From: Pteria penguin
Lineage: Eukaryota > Mollusca > Bivalvia > Pterioida > Pteriidae
NCBI GenBank assembly: GCA_035048485.1
Contig: CM068583.1
Location: 63,546,306 to 63,610,305 of the forward strand
Length of the DNA stretch: 64,000 nt
Direction of reading: 5' to 3'
Of this stretch, positions 61,456 through 64,000 are shown in pieces. A program made the position numbers and the translations under genes. Within the stretch, counting starts at the first letter, position 1; the number at the start of each line of letters is the position of its first letter. The notes beneath the pieces are model-generated. The model was not told the DNA's origin and made no database searches. It was given only the letters and a program-made list of their open reading frames with translations.

Positions 61456-62159
61456 GTAAATGTTATATTTATAAGTATAAGAAATTAGACACCGTTTTTG
61501 TTTACAGGCAATAATGATGTATGTACTTGTTTATGATAAATCTTAATGTGATAAAATGTGATATATGATAACTAAGAATTCTGCAGTTTTAAGTGGTTAG
61601 TAGATATAAAGGAATCAGCCTGTATCAGTGTATATATGATTTATAAATGCTAGAGTATTCTAATATTTACATTTTAATTTATTGCTAAGTATACCCCCCT
61701 CCCCTCCCCCTATAAAGTTGTAGGATGTATACTGGTTTCATTATTTTTTTCATAACTAAAGTGTTTCTGGACTGTATCTCCATAGATTTCTATCGTAGAA
61801 TTTTCATATTTCGATTTTATTATTTATTATTGTTTAAAGTCAGCAGCTTATGATAAGAGATGTTGTAAATTATATTTCCACATATTTTTTAATAAAATCA
61901 TAGTCTCAGAGGTAAAAACATTAGTAATGTATGGTATTGTTTGTACGGATTTTGTGATGCCCATGACCTAAGAAAGATCCTTATAATCTTTGGGAGGCAA
62001 AGGTTAAGGTCACCTCATTCCTTTCAAAGCTTTCCAAGTTTGTAACTTGATGGTTTTTTTGCCATAATGTCACTGTATTGAACAAATGATAGGATGCTCA
62101 TGACTTAAGGGGGATCTTCATTGTTTTTGGGGTCAAAGGTTATAGTATGACTATGCTGT

Positions 62160-63200
62160 CGCAGGGTTTTAGCAAGTTTTGTCGTTTTTGGTTCCATTCC
62201 GAAATCAAATTTGAGATGTATTTCTTTTTTTATGTCTTTTGTCATTCTTGGATATTTTCAGATAATTTCTTAGATTTGTTCTTTATGGGTTGCATGAACT
62301 TTTCATACTTTTAACTTCTTTTTAAGAACTGTTGAAGGGATTTTGATCAAACTTGCTAGGTATGAAATACAAGTGCTACTGTTTTTGACCAGATCCATCA
62401 AAGGTAGGATTTAGGTGGGCCAACATAAGCCTCAGATTCTGACTTGGTCAGAGAGGTACTTTGACAAACTTCCTGTATAGACCAGCTGCATAGAATGCAT
62501 CATATCCAAAAAGTTGTTTTAAAAAGCATTGTTGCTTTTAATTCCATTGTGAAATCAAGTTTTGGAATATTTGTTTCTAACATTTTGTTGGGCTTCGTCA
62601 GTTTTGCCTGTTTTCAGGTAATTTCTTAGATTTTCTCCTTGTAGGTTGCTTATAATGCATTGTTTTTTTACTGTTTTTTTTTTATTTAAAAAAGGGAGGG
62701 GAGATACATCATTAGTATACAGCAGTAAACTTTGATGGACTATTCCTTTAGAACGTATGGAAAGAAATTAATGATACTTGGTAGATACAAAGTACTTAAG
62801 TTTCCCTATATATGTTGCAAATTTTGAGCTGATCCGTGAAGGGATGGATCCTGAGTGAGGTAAGATAGGCTTTCAAGGACACTCTTCTTTGACATCCTTC
62901 AGTGCAATTGCATAGATCAACAAACTGAATGCATCAGAGTGCTCTCGGAAGGTGTCAATAGAAGTCTTGTTGGTTTTGTTTCAATCTGAAATAAAATTTT
63001 TGATGCTTTTTTGATATCATTTGGGATTTTGCACATTTTCTGTTTTCTTTATGTATGCCGGTAAGTGTTTTAGAGTGATGTAATGTGTTTTTTATTTCCA
63101 TTCTGAAATACTGGATACTTTTGTATGAGAATATTCGGACACTTCTTATATTTCTCATGTGCTCAAGGGGCTCAAGTGGGCACTGAAGGCCCATATAGGC
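62160..63200. repeat. ~350-440-bp degenerate triplicate
   Basis: Three copies share GTTCCATTC(T/C)GAAAT.AA, the TTTTCAGGTAATTTCTTAGA phrase and GCAT(C/A)A.A..GTC(T)-type text; starts near 62175, 62530 and 62970. The ACAAACTGAATGCATCAGAG phrase ties it to 24046-24485. A long minus-strand frame over 62955-63260 is a repeat artefact. Confidence 0.6.
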
Positions 63201-64000
63201 CTCTTGTTTTGTTTCGTTAACATTTCTAAATTGATCTGTATTTATCCTTTTGAGGTACAAGTAATTTGTGTGCTGCAGTAATAGTATTGTTCATTTATTG
63301 ATTTAGAATTGTATTATTATTTTGTTAATATTAGTTAGTGTAAAATACATTTAATGTTTGTTGTGTATTGTTATAAATGTACACAAGTAATTTTTTGATG
63401 ACACTGATATGTGTTCAATACACTGCCAGAATGTTTGTTTTAAAAGGTATTGGGACCATTACCTTTAAGATTTTACAGATGTCAACTTTAGGTCATAATA
63501 AAAAAAATCCCAGATTCACATCCTTGCTTGCTATGTTTTGATTTTTAAAAATTTTTGAAATTAATTCATGATTTATGAAAATTGTGTCAAACTAAATTGT
63601 GCATTTTGCTAGACTTCATTTCCATAAGCCAAATAAAACTGAAATTTGATTAATGTCATTATTCATTGTTCGCCTAGTCCAATCTAGTTATTTTATTTAG
63701 TTTCCAGTTCCTATTTAAAAAAAAAAAAAAAAAAAAAAAATCTACTCCCTCCTAACTTTTCAGAAAAGTTGAATGAGAATCTAGGAATTTTTTTACTATA
63801 GCCTTAAGATTTCTGATTTATGTTATCAACTGGAAACGGACCAAACTTTAGTTTGAGCAATTCTGATAAAAAGGCAAGTAGTTAAATTTGTTCGACAAAG
63901 TTCAAATTAAATTCTCTATTCTGCATGACAAGAAATCAGAGAATCAAGTCTTGGTGTTAAAAACTTGTTATTTGCATCATAAACCTCTTACTGATGGTAT
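63201..64000. other. Right edge, no gene recognised
   Basis: Contains a poly(A) run (63717-63740) that may be a retroelement tail. No coding signal seen. Confidence 0.45.

Noticed and set aside
62955..63260. 101-codon minus-strand frame
   Set aside because: Runs through a dispersed repeat (including the GGCCTATATGGGCCTTCA phrase) and resembles no protein.

Overview
The window reads as nuclear DNA of a mollusc, most likely a bivalve. Genes are split by long introns with GT-AG boundaries, the sequence is AT-rich, and it is crowded with repeats of the kind seen in bivalves: tRNA-derived SINEs ending in (ATCA)n, arrays of ~146-bp units that recall the 'pearl'/Helentron-derived elements, non-LTR retrotransposon fossils, MITE-like elements and many minisatellites. 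The species cannot be told from the sequence. No operon, CRISPR array or other prokaryotic feature is present.

Three host genes can be assembled by exon phase. (1) 368-7658, minus strand: the 5' part of a type II membrane collagen. It has a short cytoplasmic tail, one transmembrane helix, a two-cysteine stalk and 45 uninterrupted Gly-X-Y triplets; its C-terminal domain lies beyond the left edge. (2) 15278-41931, minus strand: a complete 13-exon, 430-residue gene that fuses an RFESD-like Rieske [2Fe-2S] domain to a DUF455 ferritin-like domain with all six expected di-iron ligands. This is the most interesting gene here. (3) 48934-60344, plus strand: a complete six-exon centrin of the CETN3 type, 167 residues. 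The second and third genes diverge from a repeat-rich interval at 42-48.9 kb.

Region by region: 0.4-7.7 kb is the collagen gene, with a SINE, a 21-bp array, a 2-kb 30-bp array, a mariner relic and an inverted SINE pair in its introns. 7.8-13.6 kb is intergenic, holding a TIR element, a dead L1/Tx1-group LINE and a 39-bp minisatellite. 15.3-42 kb is the Rieske-DUF455 gene, whose introns carry about ten tandem arrays, two SINEs, a long hairpin and a decayed copy of one of its own exons. 42-48.2 kb is a mobile-element patchwork: a Jockey/CR1-type LINE pierced by a MITE, nested inverted repeats containing a truncated LINE with a 107-bp target duplication, a perfect 31-bp-stem hairpin, and a 36-bp palindrome with a target duplication whose exact twin lies in a CETN3 intron. 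48.9-60.3 kb is CETN3, with two oppositely oriented arrays of the same ~146-bp repeat in its introns. 60.4-64 kb is its 3' end and further repeats.

The three genes show no evident shared pathway. Exon coordinates come from reading splice sites and codon phase by eye; no alignment or transcript data were available.
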